From an uncultured Planctomycetia bacterium (GTDB lineage Bacteria > Planctomycetota > UBA1135 > GCA-002686595), in NCBI GenBank assembly GCA_938003765.1, contig CALKYE010000087.1, forward strand, positions 12,187-76,186: 64,000 nucleotides of DNA. The letters are read 5' to 3'. Shown here in pieces: positions 63,331-64,000 of the stretch. The stretch's first letter is position 1. Each line of letters begins with the position of its first letter. The position numbers and the translations under genes were made by a program. The notes below the pieces were generated by a model, which had not been told where the DNA came from, did no database searches, and saw only the letters and a list, made by a program, of their open reading frames with translations.

Positions 63331-64000
63331 TCAGATCGTGAAGTACTTCGCCGCCGGGTGGTGGCACACCAGAGCGCTGGTCGACTGCTCGGGGTGCAGT
63401 TGGTGCTCGTCGCTCATGGTGATGCCGAGCTTGTGCGCGCCGAGCAGATCGAGCAGGCGCTCCTGGTCGGCGAGGTTGGGGCAGGCCGGGTAGCCGAAGG
63501 AGAAGCGCGAGCCGCGGTAGCCCTGCTTGAAGAGCTCGCGCATGTCGCGCGCATCCTCGTTCGCGATGCCCAGTTCGGCGCGGATCTGCTTGTGGATGTA
63601 CTCCGCGAGTCCCTCGGCTGCTTCGACCGAGAGTCCGTGGAGGTGCAGGTAATCCTGATAGCGGTCGGCCGCGAACCACTCGCGCGCGACGTCGCTGGCG
63701 CGCTGGCCGATGGTGACGACTTGCAGAGCGACGACGTCGAGCTTGCCGTCGCGCCGGAAGAAGTCGGCGATGCACAGGTTCTTCTTGCCCTGCTGGCGCG
63801 GGAAGGCGAAGCGCGCGACCTCGCGCGACTCGTCCTCGGGGTGCAGGAGCACGATCGAGTCGCCTTCGGGGAAGCACTTCCAGTAACCGTAAGCCGCCTT
63901 GGGCTCGAGGATCTTGTCCTTCGCGCACTGGCGCGAGAGCTCGATGAAGATCGGCCGCACGTGCTCGTCGATGAACTTGGCGTAGTCCTTCTGCGGCTTG
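63331..64000 (-). CDS. metH: Cobalamin-dependent methionine synthase MetH, C-terminal activation domain (partial)
   Basis: Partial: the frame continues past the window end ('KPQKDYAKFIDEHVRP' is encoded at the very edge). The visible 222 or so residues are the AdoMet-binding activation domain: 'GYWKCFPEGDSIVL', 'FAFPRQQGKKNLCIADFF', 'AEYIHKQIRAELGI' and the family signature 'FSFGYPACPNLADQERLLDLL', ending 'SALVCHHPAAKYF'. This domain reductively remethylates cob(II)alamin with SAM. It implies that the organism uses vitamin B12, in keeping with the two B12-type radical SAM genes nearby. Confidence 0.95.
   Translation of the reverse strand, partial: KPQKDYAKFIDEHVRPIFIELSRQCAKDKILEPKAAYGYWKCFPEGDSIVLLHPEDESREVARFAFPRQQGKKNLCIADFFRRDGKLDVVALQVVTIGQRASDVAREWFAADRYQDYLHLHGLSVEAAEGLAEYIHKQIRAELGIANEDARDMRELFKQGYRGSRFSFGYPACPNLADQERLLDLLGAHKLGITMSDEHQLHPEQSTSALVCHHPAAKYFTI

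Noticed and set aside
1..64000. tRNA genes, CRISPR arrays, prophage or complete insertion sequences
   Set aside because: No T-loop motif in a cloverleaf setting, no spaced direct-repeat array, no integrase, transposase or phage structural genes were seen on reading.

Overview
The window is very GC-rich, densely coded DNA with strong G/C preference at third codon positions, typical of a large-genome environmental bacterium. Several traits point, by inference, to the Planctomycetota: a formylglycine-generating-enzyme-like module, an ECF sigma factor carrying a huge C-terminal carboxypeptidase-regulatory-like extension, delta-60 and Kelch-type secreted proteins, and a lineage-type C-terminal domain shared by four unrelated exported proteins. 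No rRNA, tRNA, CRISPR array, complete insertion sequence or prophage was recognised.

Layout. 0-1.8 kb: end of an FGE-sulfatase-domain protein and a PASTA-like membrane protein. 1.9-7.3 kb: a tightly coupled four-gene operon (GT-C glycosyltransferase, YbhN/AglD-type flippase-like protein, FAD amine-oxidase/UDP-galactopyranose-mutase-like enzyme, thioredoxin-fold protein). The last gene is interrupted by an in-frame UGA in the context Cys-Thr-UGA, followed by two hairpins, and is best read as a new selenoprotein candidate. 7.7-14.5 kb: secreted proteins, a HEAT-repeat protein and a two-component system. 14.9-17.2 kb: a stress cassette (CBS protein, Hsp20, YqjD/YqjE-like small membrane proteins). 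17.6-21.9 kb: MacA/MacB-like efflux system with two separate permeases. 22-28.8 kb: Kelch protein, PadR/HAAS regulatory pair, SLC13 transporter, renalase-like oxidoreductase, GNAT enzyme. 28.9-44 kb: exported proteins (subtilase, delta-60 protein and others), the sigma-fusion protein, a phosphoesterase and an EEP-family nuclease/phosphatase. 44.4-48.7 kb: small genes, a decayed duplicate of a radical SAM gene, an intradiol-dioxygenase-like lipoprotein, and the intact radical SAM gene. 48.9-56.3 kb: lamin-tail protein, sirtuin, a second radical SAM enzyme, patatin-like lipase, membrane protein and histidyl-tRNA synthetase. 57-64 kb: large EF-hand-like membrane protein, DUF3667 and DUF4344 proteins, a frameshifted small membrane protein, an MntA/HepT toxin-antitoxin pair, and the C-terminal part of methionine synthase MetH.

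How the genes work together. The 1.9-7.3 kb genes look like envelope glycan or lipid-linked-sugar work plus redox housekeeping. The 14.9-17.2 kb genes look like an envelope and protein-folding stress response. The MacAB-like genes form one transporter. The shared C-terminal domain probably gives four different exported proteins a common fate (sorting, anchoring or assembly).

The most interesting items are the selenoprotein candidate with its SECIS-like hairpin, the shared 141-residue C-terminal domain, the membrane-tethered sigma factor, and a roughly 150-bp intergenic repeat present in two diverged copies.
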